DNA of 64,000 nucleotides from Pseudomonas wenzhouensis (GCF_021029445.1 NZ_CP072610.1:4216001-4280000); one strand, 5' to 3'. Numbered from the stretch's first letter, positions 42,943 to 54,664 are shown. Program-made: numbers and translations. Notes: generated by a model not told the origin, from the letters alone.

Positions 42943-42971
42943 TTGACACATTAGAGTAATTGCTCTAGAAA
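42943..42971 (+). promoter_or_regulatory. Sigma-70 promoter of the aldehyde dehydrogenase operon
   Basis: TTGACA at 42943-42948 is a perfect -35 and TAGAAA at 42966-42971 a fair -10, with 17 bases between. The palindrome at 42952-42967 fills the spacer. Confidence 0.7.
42952..42967. promoter_or_regulatory. Candidate TetR operator within the calB promoter
   Basis: TAGAGTAATTGCTCTA is a near-perfect 16-base palindrome (one central mismatched pair) between the -35 and -10. A dimer bound here would block RNA polymerase. It lies in the 210-base gap between the divergent TetR gene and the aldehyde dehydrogenase. Confidence 0.68.
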
Positions 42972-43017
42972 TCCAGCACAGTCCCAAGCAGCCCGCTGGA
43001 ACGTCTAGGAGAAACCC

Positions 43018-44448
43018 ATGGTCGCCGACATCGCCTATCTGCAGCAGAGCCAACAGCAGATCAACCAGTTGGAGGCCACCTTCGCCCTGCAGCGCGCGGC
43101 TTTCGCCGCTAATCCGATGCCCTCGGCCGAACAGCGCCTGCAGTGGCTCAAATCCCTCAGCGAACTGCTGACCGAGCAGCAGGATGCCCTGATCTCGGCC
43201 ATTTCCCAGGACTTCAGCAACCGCTCGGCAGACGAAACCCTGCTCGCCGAACTGATGCCCAGTCTGCATGGCATCCACTACGCATCCAAACGCCTCAAGA
43301 AGTGGATGAAACCCTCGCGGCGCAGCGTCGGCCTGCAATTCATGCCGGCGTCTGCCAAGGTCATTTACCAGCCGCTGGGCGTGGTCGGCATCATCGTGCC
43401 GTGGAATTACCCGCTGTTTCTCGCCATCGGCCCGCTGACCGGCGCGCTGGCCGCCGGCAACCGGGTGATGATCAAGATGAGCGAGTCCACCCCGGCCACC
43501 TCGCAACTGGTCAAAGATCTGCTGGCGCGCATCTTCCCCGAGGATCTGGTCAGCGTCGCCCTCGGCGAGGCGGAAGTCGGCATGGCCTTCTCCAAACTGC
43601 CGTTCGACCACCTGCTGTTCACCGGCGCCACCAGAATCGGCAAGCATGTGATGCGCGCCGCCGCCGAAAATCTCACGCCGGTGACCCTGGAGCTGGGCGG
43701 CAAGTCGCCGGCCATCGTCTCCGCCGATGTGCCACTGGCGGACGCTGCCGAGCGCATCGCCTTCGGCAAGACCCTCAACGCCGGGCAGACCTGCGTGGCG
43801 CCGGATTACGTGCTGGTGCCGCGTGAGCGTGTCGACGGTTTCGTCGCTGCCTACCGTGCAGCGGTGCAACGCTTCTACCCGCAGCTCAAGGACAACCCGG
43901 ATTACACCGCGATCATCAACGAGCGCCAGTTGCTGCGCCTCAACGGCTACCTGCAGGACGCCCAGGCCAAGGGCGCGCGGATCATCCCGCTGTATCCCGA
44001 AGCACAGGGCCGACGCCTGCCGCAGAGCCTGCTGCTGGAGGTCAACGACGACATGAAGGTCATGCAGGACGAGATCTTCGGCCCGCTGCTGCCGGTGGTG
44101 CCCTACGACCGCATCGAAGACGCCTTCGCCTACGTCAACGCCCGCCCGCGCCCGCTGGCGCTGTACTACTTCGGCTACGACAAGCGCGAGCAGCAACGCG
44201 TGCTGCACGAGACTCACTCCGGCGGCGTGTGCCTCAACGACACCCTGCTGCACGTGGCCCAGGACGACATGCCGTTCGGCGGCGTCGGCCCGTCCGGCAT
44301 GGGCCATTACCATGGCCACGAAGGCTTTCTGACCTTCAGCAAGGCCAAGGGCGTGTTCATCAAGCAGCGTTTCAACGCCGCGCGGCTGATCTACCCGCCC
44401 TATGGCAAGGCGCTGCAGAAGCTGGTCTATAAGCTGTTCGTACGCTGA
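43018..44448 (+). CDS. Coniferyl-aldehyde-dehydrogenase-like enzyme (CalB type)
   Basis: The 476-residue aldehyde dehydrogenase oxidises an aldehyde to its acid with NAD(P). Catalytic Cys259 (NAGQTCVAPDY) and Glu225 (TLELGGKSP) are present, and GVVGIIVPWNYPLFL and DDMPFGGVGPSGMGHYHG are typical of the coniferyl aldehyde dehydrogenase group. The C-terminus (LIYPPYGKALQKLVYKLF) is hydrophobic and may touch the membrane. First gene of a three-gene alcohol/aldehyde oxidation operon; substrate could be a long-chain or aromatic aldehyde. Confidence 0.9.
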   Translation: MVADIAYLQQSQQQINQLEATFALQRAAFAANPMPSAEQRLQWLKSLSELLTEQQDALISAISQDFSNRSADETLLAELMPSLHGIHYASKRLKKWMKPSRRSVGLQFMPASAKVIYQPLGVVGIIVPWNYPLFLAIGPLTGALAAGNRVMIKMSESTPATSQLVKDLLARIFPEDLVSVALGEAEVGMAFSKLPFDHLLFTGATRIGKHVMRAAAENLTPVTLELGGKSPAIVSADVPLADAAERIAFGKTLNAGQTCVAPDYVLVPRERVDGFVAAYRAAVQRFYPQLKDNPDYTAIINERQLLRLNGYLQDAQAKGARIIPLYPEAQGRRLPQSLLLEVNDDMKVMQDEIFGPLLPVVPYDRIEDAFAYVNARPRPLALYYFGYDKREQQRVLHETHSGGVCLNDTLLHVAQDDMPFGGVGPSGMGHYHGHEGFLTFSKAKGVFIKQRFNAARLIYPPYGKALQKLVYKLFVR

Positions 44449-44483
44449 TCAATGCGGGCTGCGCCCGTTTTACGCCTGGTGAC

Positions 44484-44491
44484 AACAACAA
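44484..44491 (+). promoter_or_regulatory. Candidate Crc/Hfq CA motif at the Tat gene start
   Basis: AACAACAA, matching the AAnAAnAA motif bound by Hfq/Crc in Pseudomonas, directly overlaps the start codon. It would block translation under catabolite repression. A similar AATAACAA is at 45298-45305. Confidence 0.4.
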
Positions 44492-45036
44492 TGAACGACA
44501 CCACCCTCGACGCGCCGCACCTGTCGCGGCGCAGCCTGCTCAAGGTCGGCCTGCTGGGCACGGCACTGCTCGGCACCGCCGGGCTGACCGCTACCTTAAG
44601 CGGTTGCTCGGCCAGCACGCCGGCCAGCGGCTACCTGATCCTGCGCAGCAGCGACCTGCCCTTTCTGCGCGCGCTGATCCCGGTGATGCTCGATGGCGCC
44701 GTCAGCGCCGAGCAGATGCCGCAGGCCATCGACGGCACCCTCCAGAGCCTCGATAACAGCCTGGCGCACCTGTCGCCAGCGATGCTGAAACTGACCGTAC
44801 AACTGTTCGACGTGCTGGCCCTGCCCATCAGCCGCGGCCCGCTGACCGGGGTCTGGGGCAGCTGGGACAACGCCAGCGCCGATGATGTGCGGCAGTTCCT
44901 CAAGCGCTGGCAGAACAGCAGCCTGAGCCTACTGCGCATGGGCCATGCCTCGTTGCTGCAACTGGTGATGATGGCCTGGTACAGCCGCCAGGAGGCCTGG
45001 GCGCATTGCGGCTATCCCGGGCCGCCCACCGTATAG
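44491..45036 (+). CDS. Twin-arginine-signal protein, partner of the GMC oxidoreductase
   Basis: The 181-residue protein has a Tat signal (HLSRRSLLKVGLLGTALLGTAG) and possibly a lipobox (LSGCS). The rest is helical and resembles small subunits that accompany membrane gluconate/alcohol dehydrogenases. It may help export or assemble the next gene's FAD enzyme. No catalytic motif is evident. Confidence 0.78.
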   Translation: MNDTTLDAPHLSRRSLLKVGLLGTALLGTAGLTATLSGCSASTPASGYLILRSSDLPFLRALIPVMLDGAVSAEQMPQAIDGTLQSLDNSLAHLSPAMLKLTVQLFDVLALPISRGPLTGVWGSWDNASADDVRQFLKRWQNSSLSLLRMGHASLLQLVMMAWYSRQEAWAHCGYPGPPTV

Positions 45037-45046
45037 CGGCTGATCC

Positions 45047-45121
45047 GTAGGGTGGGCCGGGCGGCGATCCGCTTCAGCCCACCAACAGCGGCCAGCCTTG
45101 GTGGGCTGAAGCCCACCCTAC
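45047..45121. repeat. Palindromic repeat, family B, inside the oxidation operon
   Basis: GTAGGGTGGG at the left and CCCACCCTAC at the right end invert each other, and GCTTCAGCCCACCAACAGCG matches the copy at 10067-10126. The left arm carries an extra CCGGGCGGCGATCC insertion. Confidence 0.72.
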
Positions 45122-45162
45122 CAACTGGAATTTAGCCAACAGCGATTATCAGAATGAGGCCT

Positions 45163-45286
45163 CTGAAACCGTAGCGAGCGGTTCGAGTGCAAGGAAGGCT
45201 CGCAGCACGTGGCGAGGCTGTACTGAAGTACGCCGAGCCACGGGCGAGAACCTGACGCCGCAATCGGATCGCGCAGTAGGTTTCAG
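45163..45286. repeat. Structured repeat with inverted ends upstream of the GMC gene
   Basis: CTGAAACC at 45163-45170 and GGTTTCAG at 45279-45286 are inverted ends. Inside, GTGGCGAGGC and GCCGAGCCAC flank GTACTGAAGTAC to form a hairpin, and AACCG...CGGTT makes a small one at the left. Its layout resembles the element at 23159-23367. With the family B copy it fills the 268-base gap, which has no gene. Confidence 0.55.
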
Positions 45287-45297
45287 TGACGCCGAGG

Positions 45298-45304
45298 AAT
45301 AACA

Positions 45305-45305
<1 letters not shown>
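45298..45305 (+). promoter_or_regulatory. Candidate Crc/Hfq CA motif at the GMC gene start
   Basis: AATAACAA fits AAnAAnAA and lies between the GAGG ribosome-binding site and the ATG. It is the second such motif in the operon. Confidence 0.4.
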
Positions 45306-47490
<2,185 letters not shown>

Positions 47491-47506
47491 GCAATATCGG
47501 CTTTTA

Positions 47507-47576
47507 GTAGGAGCCCCCGCCCCGGGGCAAAGCGTGTCTGGCGGGCCCAGATTCGCGGCGGGGCGCCGCGCCTACA
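47507..47576. repeat. Palindromic repeat, family C
   Basis: GTAGGAGCCCCCGCCCCGGGGC opens and ATTCGCGGCGGGGCGCCGCGCC then TAC closes an inverted repeat like that at 18231-18292. It lies between coaD and the ferredoxin gene. Confidence 0.68.
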
Positions 47577-47595
47577 GGTAGCGGCGCCTGACTGA

Positions 47596-47940
<345 letters not shown>

Positions 47941-48048
47941 TAGTGCCGGGAGGCCAGCGGCCTCCTGCTTCTCCGCGCCCGTTGTGCCCTATCGCCCGAG
48001 CGAGGCTGTTAAGCTGCAGGCTTCTTTCAGCCGCCTCTGGTAGATCGC

Positions 48049-49707
48049 ATGTTGCGCACACTCCTGCTATCGACCCTGCTGCTCGGCGCCAGCCTGCTGG
48101 CCCAGGCCGCGCCACAGCAACCCGCCATTGCCACCGCCCACCCCGCCGCCACAGCCGCCGCCCAGCAGATGCTCGACGCCGGTGGCAATGCCTTCGATGC
48201 CGCCGTAGCCGCCAGCGCAGCACTGGCCGTGGTCGAGCCTTATGGTTCGGGTATTGGCGGCGGCGGTTTCTTCCTCCTGCGCAGTGGCGGCGAGACGCCG
48301 ACCTACGACTTCCTCGATGCCCGCGAACGCGCGCCGCTGGAGGCCAAGGCAGATCTCTACGTGCGTGACGGCAAGGTACAGCGCGAGCTGTCGCTCAATG
48401 GTGCCCTGGCGGCGGCCATTCCCGGCTTGCCGGCCGCGCTGGTCGAACTGGCCGAGAAACACGGCCGTCTGCCGCTGAAAACCAGCCTGGAGCCGGCCAT
48501 TCGCCTGGCCAATGAAGGCTTCGCGGTCGATCGCATCTACCGCGAACGCGCCACCTGGCGTCTGGCCGCGCTGCGCGATGACCCCGAAAGCGCCAGACTG
48601 TTTCTCGATCAGGGCGAGGTGCCGGCAGAAGGTTTCCTGCTGCGCCAGCCGGAGCTGGCGACTACCTTGCAGGCGCTGGCCGAGCACGGCCGCGCCGGGT
48701 TCTATGGCGGCGAGCTGGGCAAGCGCCTGATCGCCGGCGTGCGCAAGGCAGGCGGCATCTGGAACAATGACGATCTGGCGGAATATCGTGTGCAACAGCG
48801 CACGCCGCTGCGTTTCCCCCTCGAAGACGGCCGCGAGCTGATCAGCGCACCGCCGCCCTCGGCGGGCGGCATCGCCCTGGCGCAGAGCCTGGCGATACTC
48901 GGCCAACTGCCCTGGCGCGAGGCTGACCCGGTACAACGCGTGCATTATGTGGTCGAGGCGCTGCGCCGCGCCTACCGTGACCGTGGCCTGCTGGGCGACC
49001 CGGACTTCGTCAAGAACCCGGTCGAGCAATTGCTCTCGCCCGGACACCTGGCCGTACTGGCCGGCAGCATCGACCCCGAGCGCGCCACGCCCAGCGCCAG
49101 CCTGCCGCCAGCCGGCGCCTGGCATGAAGGCGACCACACCACGCATTTTGCCGTGCTCGATGCCGAGGGCAACGCGGTAGCCGCCACCTTATCGATCAAC
49201 CTGCCGTTCGGCGCCGCCTTCACCGTGCCCGGCACCGGCGTGCTGCTCAACGATGAGATGGACGATTTTGCCGCCGATGTGCAAGGCGCCAACGCCTACG
49301 GCCTGACCGGCAGCCAGGCCAACAGCATCGCCGGCGGCAAACGCCCGCTGTCATCGATGAGCCCGAGCTTCATCGAAAGCAATGACGAGTTCGCCGCTTT
49401 CGGCACACCGGGCGGCAGCCGTATTCCGAGCATGGTGCTGCTGTCGATGCTCGAATATCTGGACGATCAGCCCATCGCGCGCTGGCCGGCGGTGGCGCGC
49501 TACCACCACCAGTTCCTGCCCGACGTGATCGAGCATGAGCCGGATACCTTCAGCGCTGAGCAGGTCGCCGCGCTACAAAAGCGCGGCCATGCACTCAAAC
49601 CTCTGGAGCGGCAGTACGGCAACCAGCAGGTGCTGTTCTGGAACAAGGCCAGCGGCGAGGTGCAGGCCGCCAGCGACCCACGCGGGATTGGCACAGCGAC
49701 GCCCTGA
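48049..49707 (+). CDS. ggt: Gamma-glutamyltransferase (periplasmic)
   Basis: The 552-residue protein has a signal peptide (LLLSTLLLGASLLAQA) and the self-processing site at HTTHFAV, where Thr364 would become the N-terminal nucleophile of the small subunit. PLSSMSPSF and GTPGGSRIPSMV are family motifs. It cleaves gamma-glutamyl bonds, for example of glutathione. Confidence 0.94.
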   Translation: MLRTLLLSTLLLGASLLAQAAPQQPAIATAHPAATAAAQQMLDAGGNAFDAAVAASAALAVVEPYGSGIGGGGFFLLRSGGETPTYDFLDARERAPLEAKADLYVRDGKVQRELSLNGALAAAIPGLPAALVELAEKHGRLPLKTSLEPAIRLANEGFAVDRIYRERATWRLAALRDDPESARLFLDQGEVPAEGFLLRQPELATTLQALAEHGRAGFYGGELGKRLIAGVRKAGGIWNNDDLAEYRVQQRTPLRFPLEDGRELISAPPPSAGGIALAQSLAILGQLPWREADPVQRVHYVVEALRRAYRDRGLLGDPDFVKNPVEQLLSPGHLAVLAGSIDPERATPSASLPPAGAWHEGDHTTHFAVLDAEGNAVAATLSINLPFGAAFTVPGTGVLLNDEMDDFAADVQGANAYGLTGSQANSIAGGKRPLSSMSPSFIESNDEFAAFGTPGGSRIPSMVLLSMLEYLDDQPIARWPAVARYHHQFLPDVIEHEPDTFSAEQVAALQKRGHALKPLERQYGNQQVLFWNKASGEVQAASDPRGIGTATP

Positions 49708-49729
49708 GGCGCAGCGCTCACGTGTGAGT

Positions 49730-49790
49730 GTGGCCCGGATGAAATCCGGAAGGCTCGTGGCCCGAAAGCCCCGAATTTCATCCGGGCTAC
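49730..49790. repeat. REP-like palindrome, family A
   Basis: GTGGCCCGGATGAAATCCGG and CGAATTTCATCCGGGCTAC invert each other. It lies between the convergent ggt and Na/Pi cotransporter genes and may serve as a terminator. Confidence 0.78.
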
Positions 49791-49796
49791 CAGGCC

Positions 49797-51632
49797 TCAG
49801 GGGAGCCGTATCAGGCTCTCCTGCTCTTCACCGAACTTGCGTAGTTCACGGAACAGCGCCTGCTCGCTGCCCAGCATCAGCACGTTGCGCAGGCTCTGGA
49901 AAATACGGCTGGCATAGCCCAGATCATTCATCAGGGAACTGGTCTGCAGGCCATCCAGGCGCCCTTCGCGCACCTGGGCGAACAGCCGCTGGCGGAACGT
50001 CGCATCGAAATTGGCCGCCTGCTCGTCGAGCCAGCGCAGGCGTGACTGCCAGGCCTCCTCGGGCAGCTCGGTACGCGCCAGCTCGCGCACCTCATGCAGG
50101 GTGGCGAGCAAATGGCGACGCAGCTCCACATAGGCATCGCGCACCACCGAGGGGGACGCGTCGAGGTAATGGCCCAGGTTCTTCTGCAGGTGCTTGGCGT
50201 CCTTGACCGCATCCACCAGTTGCAACGCCGCCAGCTGGCAGCTGACCCAGAACTGCTGGTGCGCCTCATCCATGGGCAACTCCATGCGCCCCATGAAACT
50301 CAGCAGATCGCCATACACGCCCTTGATATGGACGCGATACAGGTGATCGGCCTCGAACCCACTGTGGGCGGGCCTGGCCTGCAGCACATGCTCATCGCCA
50401 CGCACACGCGCCAGTTGATCCACCGGCAGGTAGAGCGCATGGCAGATCACTTCCAGGCTCAGACGCCCCAGGTGCCCCAGCTCCTGCACCACCGCGCCGG
50501 AGGCCGCATCCACCGAGTCCAGCGCCCGCTCATTGAGGTAACGGGCACGGGTAAGCTCGGGTTCGGCCATCTGCTCCGACACCAACTCGGTGATCAGCAC
50601 CGACGGTTCGACACGCTCCGGCAGCCAGCGAATCAACCACTGCGCCAGACGCGCCTGTAACGGCCAGAACAGCGCCACGCCCATGGCATTGAACAGGGTA
50701 TGGAACATCGCCAGTTGAATCAGGCTATTGCCGCCCAGCCCCAGCGGTTCGGCCAGCGCCTGCACCAGCCAGGTCAGCGGGCCGAGCAGGATGAACGCGA
50801 TCACCCCTGTGGTGATGTTGAACAACGCATGCGCCAGGGCCAGCCGCTGACCACTGCGGTTGCCGCCGAGCGAACCGACGAAGGCCGTGGTCACGCTGCT
50901 GCCGACGTTGGAGCCAATGGCGATGGCCAGGCTCTGCCCCAGCTCCAGTTGGCCGCTGGCCAAGACCGCCAGGGTCAGCATCAGCGTGGCGTGACTGGAC
51001 TGCAGCACCACGGTGACGGCCATGCCAATGGCCGTAAACAGCAGCGCCCCACGCAACCCGCTCTCGTGATAGGCGGTCATGTCCAGGCCATCGCCGAAAC
51101 TGGCAAAGCCCTCCTTGATCTGATCGATACCGAGAAAGATGAAAGCGATGCCCAGCACGATGCGCCCGGCCGCCTTGCTCTTGGCCCCGAAGAAACCCGC
51201 CAGTACACCGAACACCAGCAGTGGCAATGCCAACGGGCTCAGGCTGAGATTTTGCCCGGCCATCGCCAGCAGCCAGATGCCGCTGGTGGCACCCAGGTTG
51301 GCGCCGAACAGGATGGCGATGCCGCCGGCCAGCTGGATCAACCCGGTGCTGATGAACGCGATGGTCAGCAGCGACACCAGGGTGCTGGACTGCAGCAACA
51401 AGGTGCCGCCAACGCCGAACAACAGGCTCTTGAAGGGCGTAGAGGTGCTATGTCCGAGTATCTGTTCCAGCTTGCTGCCGGCCAGCTGGCGCAAGCCCTC
51501 TTCCAGGCACTGCATGCCGAACAGGAAGATCGCGAGCCCGGCGCAAAGCTGCAGCCAGCCCTGGCTGAACCAGAACGAGGCAATCAACCCCGCCACCACC
51601 AGCAGCAACATCACCACACGCAGGTACTTCAT
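49797..51632 (-). CDS. Na+/phosphate cotransporter family protein with PhoU-like tail
   Basis: This 611-residue protein has the two inverted QSS repeats of the NptA/PF02690 family (LLLQSSTLVSLL near residue 80 and VVLQSSHATLM near 215), about eight to ten membrane helices to residue 340, and a helical cytosolic PhoU-like domain to the end. It probably imports or exports phosphate with sodium. I use the ATG at 51632 (MKYLRVVML). Confidence 0.88.
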   Translation of the reverse strand: MKYLRVVMLLLVVAGLIASFWFSQGWLQLCAGLAIFLFGMQCLEEGLRQLAGSKLEQILGHSTSTPFKSLLFGVGGTLLLQSSTLVSLLTIAFISTGLIQLAGGIAILFGANLGATSGIWLLAMAGQNLSLSPLALPLLVFGVLAGFFGAKSKAAGRIVLGIAFIFLGIDQIKEGFASFGDGLDMTAYHESGLRGALLFTAIGMAVTVVLQSSHATLMLTLAVLASGQLELGQSLAIAIGSNVGSSVTTAFVGSLGGNRSGQRLALAHALFNITTGVIAFILLGPLTWLVQALAEPLGLGGNSLIQLAMFHTLFNAMGVALFWPLQARLAQWLIRWLPERVEPSVLITELVSEQMAEPELTRARYLNERALDSVDAASGAVVQELGHLGRLSLEVICHALYLPVDQLARVRGDEHVLQARPAHSGFEADHLYRVHIKGVYGDLLSFMGRMELPMDEAHQQFWVSCQLAALQLVDAVKDAKHLQKNLGHYLDASPSVVRDAYVELRRHLLATLHEVRELARTELPEEAWQSRLRWLDEQAANFDATFRQRLFAQVREGRLDGLQTSSLMNDLGYASRIFQSLRNVLMLGSEQALFRELRKFGEEQESLIRLP

Positions 51633-51668
51633 GATCACCGTGCTTTCCTTTTGCGACCTGCACATGCA

Positions 51669-51706
51669 CGCGGCCCCACGCCTCGACGAGGAGGCGTGGG
51701 GCCGCG
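51669..51706 (-). terminator. Long hairpin between two minus-strand genes
   Basis: CGCGGCCCCACGCCTC pairs perfectly with GAGGCGTGGGGCCGCG (16 base pairs, six-base loop). It probably ends the transcript of the small secreted protein. No T tract follows on the minus strand. Confidence 0.65.
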
Positions 51707-51725
51707 ATAAACAGGTTACAGCGAA

Positions 51726-52064
51726 TCAGTTTTGCTTGTAGCCGCTGCTGGTGCAGCCCAGGCAACGTACGAATGCTTCACGCCCCGGCTCGACCACCAG
51801 GGCTTGCGCGGCTTCACCGACGTTGCCCCCCAGCGCGGTGAACGGCAGGCTGACAATGAAGGCTGCAGTGCCGACCAGGGTTGCGCCGATCAGCAGCGGG
51901 CGGGCGACAACCAGATCACCGACCATGGCGAAGCCCTTGGGCGCTTCGACGGTGTACAGCGGGTCGCCGCTGACGTTCTGCTGAACCACTTCCGCCTGCG
52001 CCGAGAGCGCCAGCAGGCCAGAGGTCAGCGCCAGGACAACGGCGGAAGTGCGGAACGCTTTCAT
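51726..52064 (-). CDS. Small secreted hypothetical protein
   Basis: The 112-residue protein has a signal peptide ([21 protein letters not shown]), a central hydrophobic glycine-rich segment ([24 protein letters not shown]) and a C-terminal CLGC pair. I recall such proteins annotated as hypothetical or multidrug-transporter-like in Pseudomonas, without evidence. The central helix suggests membrane association. The start at MKAFRTSA follows GGATCGATCC rather than a strong ribosome-binding site. Confidence 0.72.
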   Translation of the reverse strand: MKAFRTSAVVLALTSGLLALSAQAEVVQQNVSGDPLYTVEAPKGFAMVGDLVVARPLLIGATLVGTAAFIVSLPFTALGGNVGEAAQALVVEPGREAFVRCLGCTSSGYKQN

Positions 52065-52140
52065 GGATCGATCCTTCAGATTATTCGGGAAACTACCAAT
52101 AACTATAACAGCGCATTGGCAATTGTCAGCGTGACGGACG

Positions 52141-52719
52141 TCAATCGCCGTGAAAGGCATACTCCGGCTTTTTCGGCACGTAAGGACGAAAGAACGTCAG
52201 CATCGCAGCCAGATCGGCGCGCTCATCGCCAGTAGGCTGGAAAACAGGGCCGATCACCACCCGCCGGTTCTGGTAATCCAGCGCGCCGAGCACAATGGGG
52301 ACACCGGCGCCCAGGGCGATATGGTAGAAGCCCATCCGCCAGCGCTCGACCTTCTTGCGCGTGCCTTCGGGCGACAGCACCAGGATGAACTGATCATGCT
52401 CGCGAAAGGCCTGCACCGCCTGCTCGACGGTGTTGAGCGTGCGATCCCGGCGAATCGGGACACCGCCCCAGCTGCGCATCAGACCGCCAAAAGGCCAGCG
52501 AAAGATGCTGTGCTTGCCGAACCAGCGGGCGTTGAGGCGCAGCACGAACTTCAGCGCGATGAAGATCACGAAATCCCAGTTGGACGTATGGTGGGCACCG
52601 ATGGCGACGAACTTGTCGAGCTTCGGCAACTGGCCGTCGATACGCCAGCCCATCAGCTTCAGCACCGTGCGGCCCAGCCATTCGGCGAAAGGATTGGGGG
52701 GCAGATAGTTGCCGGACAT
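52141..52719 (-). CDS. Lysophospholipid acyltransferase-like (PlsC family) protein
   Basis: The 192-residue protein has the acyltransferase HX4D motif at HHTSNWD (near residue 43) and the second motif [10 protein letters not shown], with GGVPIRRD between them. It probably acylates a lysophospholipid or related alcohol at the inner membrane. Its length is short for PlsC. The start at [11 protein letters not shown] is 35 bases downstream of mutM on the same strand. Confidence 0.87.
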   Translation of the reverse strand: MSGNYLPPNPFAEWLGRTVLKLMGWRIDGQLPKLDKFVAIGAHHTSNWDFVIFIALKFVLRLNARWFGKHSIFRWPFGGLMRSWGGVPIRRDRTLNTVEQAVQAFREHDQFILVLSPEGTRKKVERWRMGFYHIALGAGVPIVLGALDYQNRRVVIGPVFQPTGDERADLAAMLTFFRPYVPKKPEYAFHGD

Positions 52720-52753
52720 CAGTACCTCGGATTTTTTATTCGTATCAGGCGTT

Positions 52754-53566
52754 TCAACGCTGGCAACGTGGGCAGTAGACGCTGGCTCGCTGGCCCAGTT
52801 TGACCTCTCGCAGGGTACTGCCACAGGCCTTGCAGAACTCGCCGCCTCGGCCGTAGACGAACAACTCCTGCTGGAAATAGCCCGGCTGACCATCACCGCC
52901 GACAAAGTCGCGCAGCGTGGTGCCACCGCGCTCGATGGCATAAGCGAGGATGCGCTTGATTTCATCGGCCAGCTTCAAATAACGCGCCCGGGAGATTGAG
53001 CCGGCCTCGCGGCGCGGGTCGATACCGGCGGCGAACAGCGCTTCGCTGGCGTAGATATTGCCCACCCCCACCACCACGGCGTTGTCCATGATGAAGGGCT
53101 TGACCGCCATGCTGCGCCCGCGTGACAACTGGAACAGGCGCTCACCATCGAAGGCGTCACCCAGCGGCTCCGGGCCGAGTTTGCTGAGCAACTCATGGCG
53201 CAGCGGGTCTTCGCTCCAGAGCAGCGCGCCGAAGCGCCGCGGATCGGTGTAACGCAGCGCCAGACCGGACTCCAGCTCGATGTCCACATGCTCGTGCTTG
53301 GCCGCAGCCAGGCCGCACGCGACCAGGCGCAGGCTGCCGGACATGCCCAGGTGGCTGATCAGGCTGCCTGCCTCGGCCTTGATCAGCAGGTACTTGGCAC
53401 GGCGCTCGACGCGCTCGATACGCTGACCGGACAGGCGAATGTCCAGATCTTCGGGAATCGGCCAGCGCAGGCGGCGCTCACGCACGATCACGCGGCTGAC
53501 GCGCTGACCTTCCAGATAGGGGGCGATGCCCCGGCGGGTGGTTTCGACTTCAGGTAATTCAGGCAT
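52754..53566 (-). CDS. mutM: Formamidopyrimidine-DNA glycosylase MutM
   Basis: The 270-residue enzyme excises 8-oxoguanine. PELPEVET supplies the catalytic Pro2/Glu3, the beta-elimination Lys is in RRAKYLLI, and a C-terminal zinc finger CKACGSTL...YCPRC is intact. First gene of a pair with the acyltransferase. Confidence 0.97.
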   Translation of the reverse strand: MPELPEVETTRRGIAPYLEGQRVSRVIVRERRLRWPIPEDLDIRLSGQRIERVERRAKYLLIKAEAGSLISHLGMSGSLRLVACGLAAAKHEHVDIELESGLALRYTDPRRFGALLWSEDPLRHELLSKLGPEPLGDAFDGERLFQLSRGRSMAVKPFIMDNAVVVGVGNIYASEALFAAGIDPRREAGSISRARYLKLADEIKRILAYAIERGGTTLRDFVGGDGQPGYFQQELFVYGRGGEFCKACGSTLREVKLGQRASVYCPRCQR

Positions 53567-53659
53567 GGCGATACGTCAGGAAAACGACGGTGCGCCACCT
53601 TAGCAGGAGCGGCGCAGAAAACGGTAGCGCACGCCCGCGCGTGAGCGGCGCACCCCGTT

Positions 53660-54526
53660 TCAGAGCACGGCCAGGTCGCGGATGCTCTCACGCAGGTTCT
53701 CGAAGTCATACTCCGAGAGCCCCACATACTCCAGAATCGGCTGGGCGATGTATTGCCATTCCATGTCGACGGCCTGGGCACCCAGCACGCGGTGAGTCTC
53801 GCAGATATGCTCAGCCATCTTCAGGATGCCCAGTAGCGTCTTGAGCTGTGCATCTCGCCCGGAGTCGTCGCTGAAGATCGACAGGGCGTTATGGTGGTTG
53901 GCGATAACCTCACAGAGGTGCTCCGGCAAACGCCAGGAACGCGCCGTGAAATACCCGACCACTGCATGATTGGTGGTCAGCAGACGGTTTTCGGTATCGA
54001 CCACGCGGCGCTCGTCGCTGGCGCTGGCGTAGGCCTCCTCCAATACCTGCATATAGTTGGGGAAGCGCTTGATCATCAGCGGGATGCCGCAATTGTGGAA
54101 GAGCCCCAGGCTGTAGGCCTCGTCCGGCGAGTGATAGCCGAGGCGCTTGGCCAGGGTCAGGCAGGTCATGGCCACATCCTGAGCACTGTCCCAGAAACGG
54201 TTGAGCACCAGGATCGCCTCATCGGTCAGCTCACCCTTGATCGACTGCGCATTGATCAGGTTGATCACCGTGTTGCAGCCCAGCAGATTGACCGCCTGCT
54301 GGATCGAAGCGATGCGGTTGGCCAGGCCGAAATGCGGCGAATTGACGATTTTCAGCAAGGCGCCGGACAGCCCGGGATCCTGGCTGATCAGTTTGGCGAT
54401 GCTGCGCAGATCAGGATTGGGCATGACCTGCTCCATCTGCAGGTCGACCATGATCTGCGGTTGCGGCGGCACGCTGATACCCTGCAGGACTTGCTGGATC
54501 TGTTCGGCGGTAAGTTCGTAAGTCAT
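53660..54526 (-). CDS. HDOD domain signalling protein
   Basis: The 288-residue protein is an HDOD domain: QIMVDLQMEQVMPNPDLRSIAKLISQDPGLSGALLKIVNSP, then LGCNTVINLINAQSI and GLFHNCGIPLM, with NHAVVGYFTARSWRLP following. HDOD proteins act in regulation without the HD hydrolase activity. I start at MTYELTAEQI; a far longer open frame upstream is antisense to the next gene. Confidence 0.9.
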   Translation of the reverse strand: MTYELTAEQIQQVLQGISVPPQPQIMVDLQMEQVMPNPDLRSIAKLISQDPGLSGALLKIVNSPHFGLANRIASIQQAVNLLGCNTVINLINAQSIKGELTDEAILVLNRFWDSAQDVAMTCLTLAKRLGYHSPDEAYSLGLFHNCGIPLMIKRFPNYMQVLEEAYASASDERRVVDTENRLLTTNHAVVGYFTARSWRLPEHLCEVIANHHNALSIFSDDSGRDAQLKTLLGILKMAEHICETHRVLGAQAVDMEWQYIAQPILEYVGLSEYDFENLRESIRDLAVL

Positions 54527-54628
54527 GAGTTGAGGTCGCGCAGGGTGAGATGTAACGCACAGTCTAGCCAATGCACGGCAGGCCCCACAGTCGACTTTTT
54601 GTAACCGCCAGGGCGGCGTGCAAACCGC

Positions 54629-54634
54629 TATAAT
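54629..54634 (+). promoter_or_regulatory. Consensus -10 hexamer upstream of the rRNA methyltransferase
   Basis: TATAAT lies 31 bases upstream of the ATG. No good -35 is found at 16-18 bases; TTGTAA is 24 bases away. Confidence 0.4.
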
Positions 54635-54664
54635 CCCGCTCTTTGCCCTGCGGAGCCCGAACCC

